Assembly: GCA_027186245.1 (NCBI GenBank)
Contig: CP114487.1
Coordinates: 8,799,001 to 8,863,000, forward strand
DNA from: Coriaria nepalensis
Lineage: Eukaryota; Streptophyta; Magnoliopsida; Cucurbitales; Coriariaceae
Direction: 5' to 3'
DNA length: 64,000 bases
Of the stretch, positions 51,823-64,000 are shown in pieces. Below the pieces are notes generated by a model. It worked only from the letters and a program-made list of their open reading frames with translations. It was not told where the DNA came from and did not search any database. Position 1 is the first letter of the stretch. Every line of letters starts with the position of its first letter. The position numbers were made by a program, and so were the translations under genes.

Positions 51823-53323
51823 TTAGAGTGATAATTTGAGCTCCAAATCCAGTTCTTGAGTCTCACTTGATTCAGAATTCTGACTGCTCGACCCCCTTGA
51901 ATCACTCCTATGCTTCTTGCTTTTCATCGTCGTTGAATCCTATAAATCATGGAAGACTCAATGAGGTGAAAAAAAAAAAAAAAGATACAAGAAAAAAAAA
52001 GAAACATGCGTAAAGAATAAACCTCTAGGGTAGGATCCAGAAGATGTCTAGTCATGTTCGGTTGCAAGAAATGTTGGGTCTCTATGGTTTTATTATTAGA
52101 ATCCCACCTGATTTGAATCAGAAAACATAACATTCAACAAGTTAAAGAAGCTTCTAGAATAATTAAGCTGCTGATTAAGAAATCTCAATTGTGGTAAGTT
52201 AATCAATTACCTTGATATTGTAGCACTGGCAGGTGCTTGAGTATCACCATATCTAACATTTCCTCCTTGATCACCTTCTCCAAATCCCAACTGGGAATTA
52301 ATTCCAATTCACAACTTAATTAATAACATATTTAAATTTTATTCTTTTATTATAATTAAATATATAATTCTCGAAAAAGTGAAAACATGAATCGTAATTC
52401 TGGATTCGAAGTTAAATCATGAATTTAACGGTATGATGTGAAAATTTAGTAGAGTTTAGAATCTAGGTTTGTTTTAATCTATCGTAATTCCTGATATTTC
52501 TTTCTAAAAAAGGTTAAAATTAGTTATTTCCAAGTATCAAGGAATTAGGGCTTGTAAAAATCAGTGATTAATTTCATAGCTAATTAATAATGGAATTAAT
52601 TTCAAATTAAAAAAAAAAAAAACCTCACCATTAACGGGAAAAGAATTACATAAAATGGTACAAATTGAACGAGCTTTTCTTTTTCAATAAGTTCCATTAT
52701 AAACAATAATATATCAAAGAGTACCTACGTAAGCACTTACGTACCATGAAATTAGGGTGAAGGCCATTACAGTTAGAAACTGAAGAAGAAGATGATGATG
52801 TTGAGTAAGAAAAAGATGATGGGATCGATGAATATGGTGCCTGCACTCTCATAATATCTTCCTGCATGTTTTGCCGAAACCCGTTAATCGCAGTAAAATT
52901 TCGTAAAACCTGAACTGTTAGAAAATGAACTCAACAACAGTATATCCATCGAGCAGAGAAATTAATAAAGAAAGAAGGAGAAGAAGAATGATGAAACCAT
53001 ATGAGTAGACTTGACCTAACTACATATCATGAGAGAGAGAGAAAAGAGGGAGGGGAGGAAGGGGGAGAGAGAGTGGTGATTACATTGTTGAAATTGGTGA
53101 CATAATTAGGGGTTTGAAGTGAAGGATAATTGTAATTAGCACCCATTTGACCATGTAATCTGATCTTCTCTAATTGAGCAACACCAAGTCCTCTCTGTGG
53201 CTGTTTTGGCTTCTCTGAATTGTTACTACTTTTCTTTCCTCTCCTTGATGAAGAAGAAGAAGAGGACCCACTTCCTCTTTCATTTCCCCAATTATTTCCC
53301 TCTCCAAAGAAACTACTTCCCAT
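51823..53323 (-). CDS. SPEAR/TIE-type EAR-motif transcriptional adaptor
   Basis: Five exons on the minus strand (53323-53084, 52861-52745, 52290-52211, 52107-52023, 51939-51823) join in phase to 212 residues. After a Ser-rich, basic N-terminus comes the family signature RGLGVAQLEKIRLHGQM at residues 44-60, seen in SPOROCYTELESS and SPEAR/TIE proteins. The middle is Ser- and Gly-rich. The C-terminus ends ELDLELKLSL, an LxLxL EAR motif at 204-208 that recruits TOPLESS. TIE1 and SPEARs bind class II TCP factors and bridge them to TOPLESS to control leaf size and branching; SPL/NZZ acts in sporogenesis (family knowledge). Length and neighbours favour the TIE1/SPEAR group over SPL. A GA-rich run in intron 1 (53035-53075) borders the first donor. 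Confidence 0.9.
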
Positions 53324-53680
53324 TTTCTTCCACTTCTTTCTGATAGAGCAACAGGAGAGAAGAAAGATGGAGAGAGGAAGAGAAGATTATTTTTTTCAAA
53401 TCCCAAAAAAAATATGTCTTCGGATCTGGCTGAGAAATAAGGGATCTAGAAAAAAAAGACCCCTTTTAAGCTGTTTTTTTCATACCCAAACAACAATTAT
53501 TGCATCGCTGGATCAGATTGTGTTTAGATTTTACATGTTTTTATTGTACCTAGATTTTATGCTCTCTCTTTTTTTCCTCTCCTCTTCCTTTGCCTTCAAA
53601 TTTCGAGAACTTTTATACAATTAATTTTATGATTATAATAATAGAAATCATTGTCCATGCATTATTATACATATATACAT

Positions 53681-53711
<31 letters not shown>

Positions 53712-55164
53712 GTTTGGGCCTTGCTTTTGCTTTAGTTTGGGCATTGTACACTACTAGCTTGTCACTTGAAAGCGATTGTGTTTATAAAATATTCATATCG
53801 AACTTGTACTGGAAATGTTCTTATTTATTTTCATTTTTTAATCAAATTATCGTGACCAAGTTAGTTTCAACATTCATGAAAAGCTGAGCCGACGTGAATT
53901 CAATTTTTGTCTAATTCTTAAATGAATTACGCAATCTTAGTTTTTTTTATAAATGATTCATTTAGACTATTTACATCCGATTTTTTTTTTTTTTTTTGTT
54001 GTAAAAATTCACCTTTTTAGATAACTCTATATTATCTATATTATTATTTAATTTAAATATATTTTTAAAAATCGCAATATTTTATATTTAAAATAGTAAA
54101 TAACTAAAAAATTACGAGATATCTTTTATTTTTATTCTTTAAATTATAGCTAATATATTTTTAAAGAATTGGATATAAATATTCGATATTATTATAATTT
54201 GTTTTTCGTTTCTCTCAAAATTCAAAATATGAATTCATTACATTTAAGATCTCGATCCATCAAATCTAGTATTTATATCTTAGTTTACTTGGATTTGTTA
54301 TATATATATATATGTATGTATAGTGACATTAATGGTAAATTAATATTGATTTCTAATTCGACCATTGTTACAAATTTGTCATATAGAGAAATTCATCCTT
54401 AGATGGATGTAATAAGAATTGGATTTTCAGAGATACGATCATGAACTTGTTCGATGGCGAAATAATTGTTGGTTTTGGGAAACGATTCCCCATCTATTAT
54501 TGCAATCCTTTCATTTATTACAATTAAAAAATAAAAATAATTAATTAATTAATTAAGAAAAGTAAGTGTTTATAAAATCAAAACAAATATGAAATATCTA
54601 AGGATTTTATATAATTAACAATCAAAATCCTCAAATTGAATAAGTTTCCATAAGAAAAATCAAGCCCCATGGCGGTGAATCTGACCAAAAGGTGATTGAA
54701 ATTAAGAACAAGACTAAATAGGAAAAGATAAAATCCATATTAGGATACCTCCATGTATAATTAAGACTAGTCAGGCATTGACACTATACTTACGGCAACT
54801 CCGCATATGCGCCTGATCAGGATATGAAAAAAATCTTAAAAAATCGTTATTAGGAACCAAATCACCATATATTCAGCAGTTCATCCCATGATTGTGGGTC
54901 ATGCTTTTTAATTAAGTAATTTTCTATTAGCTAGGAAGTGATCATCTTAATCCTCTTATGTCTTTAATTTTCGACATGTGAACTCATTGTAATTTACGAT
55001 AAAATCCTCACTGTTCCCTCAGAATTGTGTCATTTTGTGGGGTATTTGAGTTAATTTATACGTTAGCTTTTGAATATATATATAACAACATAAAGTACCA
55101 TACTTACTTAAGGGAAATTATATACAAAAAAAAAAAAAAAAAGGGTTCCTATTTAATAGGATAA
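53324..55164. other. SPEAR promoter and AT-rich intergenic DNA
   Basis: The first few hundred bases are CT-rich and should hold the SPEAR leader and promoter. (TA)n runs lie at 53682-53711 and 54298-54312. No gene was found. Confidence 0.45.
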
Positions 55165-55556
55165 CCTTAGACTTAAGCCTATGTTTGGGTAGAGGAGAGC
55201 TGGAAAGAAGGAAATGGAAGATTTTTTAAAGTTTCTTTTTGGTGTATAGATATTTTTTTAATAAGTTTGGGATAATTTCATAAAGAAGAGGAAGAGAATG
55301 TTTTGATGTATTTATGATTATATTATTTAATAATAAATATTTAATAAGTTAATATAATAAAAATATATTTTATAAAAAAAAATATTTCATTCTCTTCCTT
55401 TCTAAATTCTCTAATTTTAAAGGGATCAAAATTTATCTCTCTCTTCCCTCCCCTCCCCCTCAATCTCCCTTCCTAAAATCATATCCAAAATTTTTTTAAA
55501 ATTTCCCCCCCCCCCCCCCCCCCTTCCCCTTCAACCAAAGATAGGCTTAGTCTTAG
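55165..55556. mobile_element. MITE-like element with imperfect 25-bp terminal inverted repeats
   Basis: The left end CTTAGACTTAAGCCTATGTT and the reverse complement of the right end, CTAAGACTAAGCCTATCTTT, match at most positions with a one-base gap, and both continue into TTTGGxT followed by purine-rich sequence. The roughly 390-bp body is AT-rich with no coding capacity and has a C19 run just inside the right end. I could not define a target-site duplication, so the superfamily is open. Confidence 0.6.
55505..55523 (+). repeat. C19 homopolymer inside the MITE-like element
   Basis: Nineteen consecutive C next to CT-rich sequence, near the right terminal inverted repeat. Confidence 0.9.
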
Positions 55557-56391
55557 AGTGTTATCTGGCATTTAATTCACCACGTATATATGTTCACTTT
55601 CAAGCCTACAATCACTTTGACCTTCACATTAGCTTATTTTCTTGAAAGAAAATTTATGAATAAGTAAAAGATTAGTATATTACAATCCAACACTTTTTTA
55701 AACAAATCAAAAAGGGATAATGAGTGAAAATATATATTTGTTAGGATCACATCTCTTAAATCTTGAGACATGTTTAAGAGAATAATAATAAATATTTTAA
55801 ATTAAAAAAATATCCCTAAAAATACTACATACTCCATATACCAACTGCTTACAAACAAAACCAACTAACAAAACCAAAAGATTCAGTAGAAATATCTAAT
55901 CTAATAAAATCTAGAAAATTTTTTAAAAAAAATTAACATAGATGTCCAATTTTTCATGTTTTTTATATTATTTCAGAGCTCATTATTAATATGCCTAAGA
56001 TTTTGATATTAAAGTATTTTCAAAGGATTGAAAAACTTGCATATAAAGAAATGAAAAAAATATGCAATTATTAAGGATCTAAAAACTCAATAGAAACACT
56101 TAAAAAAAATATGTTCAAAGGAGATGAAAGAGAGGCGGGACAGCTAGATCAATAGAGGAGAGAAAAAAGAAAAAGAAGAAAATTTTTTCCACGTAGCTTG
56201 CCAGCTGACCTTCACATTAGTTTACCAAAAGAACATATTGTCCCCTTCATATATAATAATTATTGATCAATTATATTCATATGTATTCACCATAACCATT
56301 TATGTTTGCAACTGTACTTGATATACATAGTATTTATCACCCTACCTTTTTAATCTCCAAGTGGATCTTTGATTAACTATAACATTAGTTT

Positions 56392-56580
56392 AAGTTGAAT
56401 TGGATTTGAGTATATAAGGGCTGGAAATCAAGATCTAACTCTTAGTCAAGTTTAAGTTGAATTGGATTTGAGTATGTAAGGGCTGGAAATCAAGATCTAA
56501 CTCTTAATCAAGTTTAAGTTGAATTGGATTTGAGAATTAATCGGACGATTAAGAGTTAGATCTTGATTTCCAGCCCTTAT
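56392..56580. repeat. 62-bp direct repeats with a 33-bp perfect inverted arm
   Basis: AAGTTGAATTGGATTTGAG starts at 56392, 56454 and 56516, a 62-bp period; the third copy is cut short. A unit segment at 56477-56509 (TAAGGGCTGGAAATC...) reappears inverted and perfect at 56547-56579, leaving a 37-base loop. The same arm in copy 1 extends the pairing on the TATATA side. A transcript would fold into a long, nearly perfect hairpin. Confidence 0.92.
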
Positions 56581-59500
56581 ATATAATATGGTAAGATTGC
56601 TATAAAATAAAAGTTCCAGCTATGAATCTCAGAAAAGAATAAAACTTGTACTTATCAGATGCGGTGTAATAAGTACCTAATTTTATATTACAGTTCAAAA
56701 CATGATTTATCGATCATAAATGATAGTTTTCTTGTGCGAAGAGTAAGATCTTTGAAGAGTTCTTGTTGATCCTAAGCTTTCTCTTATATTGTTAATGAAA
56801 GATTATGATCTAAGTCTACTATTTGGTACTTGTACAGATCACTTGTGAGAGAAAAAAAAAAGTCAAACGGAAGATGGGTTTCATATTAGTCAATTTGAAA
56901 TCCAATTTATTGGTTTTGTAACTTTGTTAAATAAGTAGTTAATAAATATATATAAAACATATAAATATTCAGCTACCTCTTCCGTGTATAAAAAGAACAC
57001 GTTGTGTTGTTCAAATCCAACACCTGAGCTTTGCTTGTTCCTCTAGTGGGTGTTTTTCTGTGTGGTTTATATCAATCCATCTGGTTCATATATGATAGTA
57101 ATACCCAATCAATATTAACCCATCACGAAGGAAACCCTAGCTATATACATACATAGTATATATATATATATAAATAAATATATGTAAAATCATGTGATCA
57201 TCTTAGGAGTAATCAATAAATTAGTTATTCATGATTTTCATTTATGGAATATATTTAACATCATGTCATGAATCAGACGGTACTAAAAGGAAATATTTTA
57301 TTTCGTTAGTTTCAAATTAATTAATATATACGCTATTCCTTACCTCAACTTCAAAAATCAGATGCTTTCACAACCTACCGCTAATATGCCATCATCATCA
57401 TGTCCAAGTTATACATATTCCTGGATCGTTCAACTTCAACATAGATTATATATACAGCAATTCAATCGAAATTAGTTAACATAAGTCAAAAAGATCGATA
57501 TTTTATTCAAATCAGATTTAGTTTATTTGAATCAACGTATGCAATATGCACAGAGTAGTTAGTTCGTCAGACAAGCTTTCGAGATGCTTTATAGTCTGTG
57601 TTAAAATCTTCGATGTAGGTTTAAATATCCGTTGTCATGGCCAATCCAAAAGATTTTGGGTCTAAGGCAAACATTAGTATTAAGAATGTCTCAAATATAA
57701 AAGAGAAATTTTGGAAATCTTATATATAAAAAATATGAATTACTCTCTTTATTATCAATTGATTTTCAAATGAAATTTCAAATTTCTATAGAAATCTGAT
57801 CAAACATATAATTAAAATAAATGACACACTTATTCTGTATCACTTATATAAAAAAAGTTTACATATAATCTTAAAATAACATCACATACAAATAATATAT
57901 GTTGATAATATATCTCACACTCCCGCATCTAATTTACTACCAATCATATCTAATTTCATATTAACTCTCATCCCCATAAATGACTATAATAGTTAGTATA
58001 TATAATTTAACTATTATACATATATATACATAAATATATACATAGATATTATATCAAAATGTCTTGAAGAGTACTAAATTAATATTCACGAGAGAAGTAT
58101 TTTTTTTTAATATGTGACTGAGACATGCTGCCTTAGGTCTAGGGCTAAGTACTTCTTCAAGTTTATAGGGGCATTGAAAAGAGTAATTAAGTAACTAAAC
58201 ATGTTTTAATTACTAGAAGAAAACAAATAGATAATGTTAATAATAAGGATGGGTGTTAAACCATCGGTAAAGAAAGAGAGAAAACAAGGGATTGTGTAAA
58301 ACAAAATATAAAATGAGTTTGATATGAGAGGAATTGTTGGGTAGAGAAATTAATTAATAAATTAATTGAAATAAATAATTAAATATAGAGAAAGAGAAAT
58401 GGAGGGAGATGTAGATAATATACGTGATATCCACTGTAGATTTGTGTGCACATGCAAAAAAATTAAACACAAAAAGAGTGCATTACTCCAAATAAGATTT
58501 GCAAAAGCTAAACTAATCCCTTATTAAACGCTGTTATGTTCTGTGAAGGGACCATAATTAAAGCTCCAAATCCTTCAAAATCAGCATCAGATCCCTTATT
58601 ATATAAAGATTCCGTCTATTATATATTAATTAAATACTAATCAGTGTTACCAAACCCAACTAGCTACCTAGCTTCTTAGTGGTTAAGGTTAAGGTTAAGA
58701 TTTTTAGGGAAATTATAGCTTGTACTTAGATTAAGAATAGAAATGAGGTTCCTATTCCAATCATTAAAATAATGATATTTGTTCTTAATAAAGTTATATA
58801 ATACTCTTTAAGTTTTTTAGATTTAGCCAGCACAATGAATTGAAAGAGAATTTTGTTGATATGGAAATTTTTATTGGAAAAGTTAAATGAGATTTCTACT
58901 TAGATACCCTTAGAATGACTCAAGGTTAAGACTCCTCTCTTTCCCTCTTTTTGAAGCATATATGCATGTATGCATCTCATAACTTTCTAGCAAGGTTACT
59001 TGGAAAAGAGGATAGAATCTTCCAAGATTCTTGAAGAAAACTCAGCCTGCATTAATTATCATATCTGTTTAATAAAAGATTTGGATATGTATAGTAATTA
59101 AGCGTGACAAATAAGCGTATAAGTGTCTTTAATCTTTCTATATAATATATATAATTATTGGCTGTGCATGATCATAAAATGCTAAAATTTCGAGTTTCCA
59201 AGATAAATTGCTTTTTTTTTTCTTCTAATAGTTCTATTTTTTAAAATAATATATGATATGTTAATATAAAATATTTAAGTTAAGCAAAAAAAAAAAATAA
59301 TAATAGAGTAATGAATTAATCGATACATATATTCATTTCATTCATATAAATATTTCATATAATATATGTCAATAGTATTCTTAATATATATATATATATA
59401 TTTTTTTTTTTTAATCATCCAAAATTTTAAGATAATCAATAATTAATATAATATCATAAAATTTATGACATATATTTATTATATAAAAATTAAAATAATA

Positions 59501-61513
59501 AATTAAAATAATAACTTAAAATAATATCAAAATACATATAAATTTAAATTTTCATTTATACTTGTTTCCTTTATTATGCATACCTACCGTTTGTTTGTCC
59601 ATACAAGGCTCGAATTTCTATGAGTTTCTAAGAGCTCTCATATTCACGAAAAGATGTAAAACCTGAGCATAACCACACATTTACAATAACTAATTATCCC
59701 ATCTAAATTTCTAGGGCATAAAATATAGTTGTGCTGGGAAATAGATGTAGCTTTCTGATCATCACCATGTGGATCAGATCCTAAAGATTTCAACACCAAA
59801 TACTTAAACCTCCCTATAGATATGACATAATGAAAAAGAATAAGGTTAATCATATATTTATGTTGAGATCGGCCTAATTATTAAAATTAAGGCCCCACTC
59901 ATGACTTGGAAATGTGACACCATTAATGAACTTGGCCCTCGTCTTCCCCTCTATAATTCTCTTGTGCTAAAAACGAAAGTGATGAGAAAACCAACATATA
60001 TCCCCAAGTGTTGTTAAATAATCTATCTGGGATATGTTTTCTGCACTGGCCTCGGTACATGATCTTACACTACATTATATAATTTATAAGTCTTAGGGCA
60101 TCAACTTTCTATATGATCATGATCTCTTTCATATTCTTTAAGCTGTTCTCTTTTAGGATTTGGGAACAATTTTATAACAATTCATTTACATAGTTCCACA
60201 CCAACATATATATATATAAAAGCAAATCAAGTCTTTAAAGTTATAATATAGCAAGATATGTAAGGTTAGAACAACAAGTCGAAATGCATAAGATCACGAT
60301 CCTTTTTATTGTGGTCATGCAAACTTTGCATGCGATAGCGTTGACAAATATTATATACTATTATGAAAAAATCCTATATAAACTTAGTCTAAGGCGAATA
60401 ACTTAGATTAGATCGATCTAAAAATGATAAATCGAAATAGTATTTGTCTAAACTTGATATAAGTAAAAATTTCTAGTTATATTATATATAGCATGACAAT
60501 CGGGATATTTTCACCGAAGATCAATTTTTTATATATGGTCATTATAAGGTCTCCTATTTCCCTTTATATAATTCGAACCCAAGACCTAGTAGGTCTTAGG
60601 TGAGGGTGTAGGAAATATATTGAGGACCAGCAAAAATATTATTATGTGTAATATATTTTATAATTTGTAATTTTTTATGGGTAAAAATTAAAATGTGAGA
60701 AATTTATAGGTTATGAACCTATGAATTTTAAAAAAATTGAGAGCAATAGTTGAATGTGGAGCGAAAATGAGTATAAATAAATTTTAACTAATAATAGTTA
60801 TAAACAATATTAGATAAGTATAAATTACGTAACAAAATATTGAAGTTGGGCAAGGAAAATGTGAAGATATTGAATATAGTAATTACTAAAATTTAGATCG
60901 ACTATAAAACTTCATTTATATATATATATGGATGTATTGAGTTTTATTTGAAGTTTATTATAAGAGAGAAGATTAAAGTAATTTTATAGGACAAAAATTT
61001 TATAGGAAAAAACAAATTCAAACCATATATACTTAGATATCAATTTTAAGCTGGACTTAACTTGGACCACCACTATTTTAAAGTTGAGGATCGCCGGAAG
61101 TTAAGGGCAGGCAAGCGGCGCCAGCCCTTACTACTCCCTTCCTCCGTACATGACCACCACTGAACTACCATCTTATTATTTACCGATGATCAATTCAAAA
61201 TATAAAGAGTGAGAAATTTATAAGGACAAAGTTATGACGAGTGGATGCATTAGCTCTTAATAATGGTGTAGACCGTAGACAACTAGACATTACCTCTTAT
61301 ACATTATGCACTAAGTGCGTGTGACATTACAACTCATAAATATGTCTTCGATCTTACTTTTGATTTATGATTAATGTTTACTTATTTGTTACTCTCTCTG
61401 TGTTAATGATTTACGGTGACGAATGTTTGCTTGTCCTCGTTATGGTTGGCTTTTCTGACCTCGTAGTTGGCCCAAGTAGATGGAACACTCTAGAAAGATT
61501 AATCAGATTTAAC
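56581..61513. other. Gene-poor AT-rich DNA
   Basis: No supportable coding region on either strand. TA runs occur at about 57159-57173 and 59382-59400. An AGACCTAGTAGGTCT palindrome at 60582-60596 and a GC-rich patch at 61090-61150 look like repeat remnants but cannot be classified. Confidence 0.45.
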
Positions 61514-61690
61514 CATACGGTAGTTTAGTGGTTCGCATCCTCACATGTGACTTATTAGGTTTCGGGATCGAGTCTGAGGGAAATAAGATACGTTATTGAT
61601 GGACTTCAGAAAGATGGTCGGTGTGACTTGTGGGTAGGCCTTATGATGATCCTACATGTCGGCCACCCACGTGTATATTCCCTTGGATTG
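61514..61690 (+). mobile_element. Candidate tRNA-derived SINE
   Basis: TAGTTTAGTGG at 61521-61531 fits the Pol III A-box pattern TRGYNNARNNG. GATCGAGTC at 61566-61574 fits the B-box GWTCRANNC. The start-to-start distance is 45 bases, as in a tRNA. A body of about 100 bases follows with no clear A-rich or T-rich end. An intact tRNA is excluded because acceptor and anticodon stems do not form. Confidence 0.42.
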
Positions 61691-61973
61691 CTATAATTTG
61701 GTGTTTCGAGATTTGGGAAATAAAGGAGTATCTAAATTTCCTCATATATTAAATTGAAACTGAGTTTCTAATTAAGAATATTTTGGAAGACGTCACTGAT
61801 CTTCTCCACGCTGTATTTATTTGACCTTTTCTAAATTAGTATCTAAATTAGTAGCTTACGTTAAGTGTTTATCAATTTCTGACCTTTTCTTTTGCTACTA
61901 CCCAACAGACCAAAACCGTGTTCATCTTGTAAGTTGTAAACCTTAGCTTGCATTCATGCATGTGGTCTTAATC

Positions 61974-62010
<37 letters not shown>

Positions 62011-62982
62011 TCAGATTATGTGAACGATCGTTTTGATTATATGAAAGGTAGATAATAAAGCACATGGGGTCAACTTGGATTTCATAATAAAAAATTGATT
62101 AGGTAATAAAAACTATAAGGTGTTTATTTTCCAACTTTAAAAGCGTCTTTCACTATTTTATAGAGCAAAGTCTCGATGTTCCCTATTCCTTTCTAATTTG
62201 TTTAGAAAATATTGGCCCTATATCTTTCATAGATTTATACATTCTCTTTTGTAAATGATTTCTTTCTATAAAAAAAATTATATATATATATATGTATATT
62301 TATTTATATATAATCCAAGAGTAAACTCATGATCTTTCAAGTATAAAGTGGAGAACTAAAAACATGTTACAAATCTCATTTGTATATATACCCGTGCCAG
62401 AAAAGAGTATAGAAAAGTAATAATAAAAATAATAATAATAAAACATTAAATTTAAGATTTTATTTTGCAATATTAATAGTCTTGAAGAAGCATTGTCAGA
62501 TAAGATTTGAATTTCTTAACAAAACTTAGTTCATAGTTTTGATATGCACGCCAAATCAAAACAAAAGGGTGCTAATAAACTTATACTACACGAAACTCAT
62601 CACATCCAACGGTCCAAATCTGGTATACAAAACAATTGTACTAGATTGAATAAATTGCACCTCATAAGTGTTTAGGTACATGCCATGTGGAACAATTATA
62701 GGACTAAACATATGCATGTCTCTTCTGCTGCACCTAAACACAACTTCTATAATGCGTAATGCATGATATGATATGACATTATATTAGATGAGAGTTATTA
62801 ATCGGAACTCTCGTTAATTTGTACCCTACATCACTAAATCTCGTAGCCGTCACAAATTTGAGCATATCTGATGAAATATGGACATCTGTATGCTCGCTCA
62901 TAAATTAGATCGGCAAACCCGCCCGGTCCCACTTCATCGACTATTTGATATGCATGCTTCATCGCTTTGTTTCTTCTCAAAA
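61691..62982. other. Intergenic, PIG-S 3' flank
   Basis: A (TTA)n microsatellite lies at 61976-62003, with a TA run after it and (TA)n at 62279-62292. No gene was found. The last part is the 3' flank of PIG-S on the minus strand. Confidence 0.45.
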
Positions 62983-64000
62983 CTAAGTACTAACCTCTGC
63001 CTTCTTCCAAACTAAGTACTTGTTAGTTTCTTGCTTGTATCTTCTCCATTCTCTCACTGCTGCCAGGAGGACGTGCAATGAAACAGGCAAAAAGAAAGGC
63101 TGTACCAAAAGGGAGAGAAGAGGGGGAGGGGGCTGAATAATAAATAGATCATGATCTTATAACATAGAATTGAAGTGTTGGAAAACTTACCGAATAGACC
63201 GCAAAACAATGCTCGAATGAGTAGTAACTAACAGACATGATGGAAGGGTGAAAAAAAGCATCTTCGGCGAGAGATCTAGCTTGCCTGGAAGAGACTGAAA
63301 AAGCAAAAGAAAGTAAATAAAGCTACTGTAGAAAGCTCTTTTTTCAACCTAGAGCAAGCATTAGAGATACATACGAGCTGATGCATTGTAAACTCCTAGG
63401 GAGGCATTGCTCTGAGCCAAATTTGCAGCCTCGATAGAATACCTCACCTGCTCAACAATACAGCCAAGAAACAAATTATGACACTAATATTCCTAGATAT
63501 ACTTGAAGAACCATTTTCTTTCTTTTTTTTCTTTTCTTTTCCATTTCATTTATTTATACTTTTGCTAACGCGCTCTGTGGACTCTCCTCTCATACGTAAC
63601 AGAATGAAAAGATTGACCATCAAATTTGATATTTCAGCCAATAAACAAGCATTGATCTATCACCTGTTTTCCAATCTCATCTTTGATAATCATCCTTGGC
63701 AGAGATTGAACCTGCAAAGAACCAACATGAATCAATGGGTTGCACCATTAATAACTACTGACTGTAGCACATGAATGAATTGATAGGTTGCTCTATTAAT
63801 AACTAATGACTGTACCAATCTGGAAAGTGATCCAAGGGTTGTAGCACATGAATGAAGATTAAAACACGAATGCTTCCGTGATAAGAAGTCCAATTCCCTA
63901 CAGAAGGACGATGAATAAGGATAGCCATACTTGGATAACAGAAATGTAAACTATATAAAATATATAAGATCATAGAGAGATAAGACTCTTTTGTGCAAGT
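62983..64000 (-). CDS. PIGS: GPI transamidase subunit PIG-S, C-terminal exons (partial)
   Basis: Four exons are visible on the minus strand (63711-63664, 63447-63375, 63294-63191, 63099-62983) and join in phase to about 113 residues. They read LPRMIIKDEIGKQ, then RYSIEAANLAQSNASLGVYN, AEDAFFHPSIMSVSYYSFEH and PFFLPVSLHVLLAAVREWRR before TAG. This matches the plant PIG-S C-terminus: the end of the lumenal domain, the last transmembrane helix (VYSPFFLPVSLHVLLAAV) and a short basic cytosolic tail. PIG-S is a subunit of the ER complex that swaps the C-terminal signal of precursor proteins for a GPI anchor. Upstream exons lie beyond the right edge. 63712-64000 is intron as far as I can see. Confidence 0.9.
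63727..63814. repeat. 48-bp imperfect tandem duplication in a PIG-S intron
   Basis: ATGAATCAATGGGTTGCACC and ATGAATTGATAGGTTGCTCT begin two copies 48 bases apart, and both continue into ATTAATAACTA-TGACTGTA. The word GTAGCACATGAATGAA also recurs at 63765 and 63841. Confidence 0.8.

Noticed and set aside
59644..59853. A 69-codon minus-strand frame
   Set aside because: Isolated in AT-rich DNA, without domain, splice partners or promoter features.
61514..61590. A tRNA gene
   Set aside because: A and B boxes are present, but acceptor and anticodon stems do not pair, so it was listed as a SINE candidate.

Overview
The window is nuclear DNA of a flowering plant, very probably a eudicot. It has AT-rich intergenic DNA, intron-split genes with GT/AG junctions, plant-only families (AP2/ERF, NINJA, ATL RING-H2, SPEAR/TIE, CRM-domain CAF1) and plant-type transposon remnants. 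All exon junctions given here were read by eye from splice signals and reading phase; no transcript or database evidence was available.

Layout. 1-5.2 kb: gene-free, with a weak Gag-like remnant, an orphan GC/CT-rich patch and a telobox-like repeat. 5.2-16.4 kb: gene-dense, with a DREB-type ERF factor (-), an alpha/beta-hydrolase of 9 coding exons (-), the plastid group II intron splicing factor CAF1 (+, 5 exons) and an STP14-like sugar transporter (-) whose reading frame is broken twice. 17-21.7 kb: a decayed LINE ORF1, a six-copy 255-bp tandem repeat and microsatellites. 22.7-36.2 kb: NINJA (+), then two paralogous ATL RING-H2 ligases (+) with a decayed Ty1/copia element between them; that element carries a nested hAT-like insertion. 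37.6-47.5 kb: a two-domain plastid-type glyoxalase I (+, 9 exons) and a casein kinase I-like gene (-, 14 exons). 51.8-53.3 kb: a SPEAR/TIE EAR-motif adaptor (-, 5 exons). 53.3-63.0 kb: gene-poor, with a MITE-like element, a 33-bp perfect hairpin within 62-bp repeats and a tRNA-like SINE candidate. 63.0-64.0 kb: the 3' part of PIG-S (-), running off the right edge.

The genes form no single pathway. NINJA and SPEAR/TIE are both EAR-motif adaptors that recruit TOPLESS corepressors (jasmonate and TCP/leaf development respectively). The order NINJA - ATL - CKL - SPEAR, with CAF1 nearby, resembles two duplicated Arabidopsis segments as I remember them (At4g288xx-289xx and At2g200xx), so most of the window looks like an old conserved gene neighbourhood loosened by repeats.

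I found no convincing new biological system. The points most worth checking are the STP14-like gene (two frameshifts plus changes at conserved residues), a possible frameshift at the kinase C-terminus, the 255-bp array whose period is exactly 85 codons, the 56.4-kb inverted repeat, the SINE candidate and the nested transposons.
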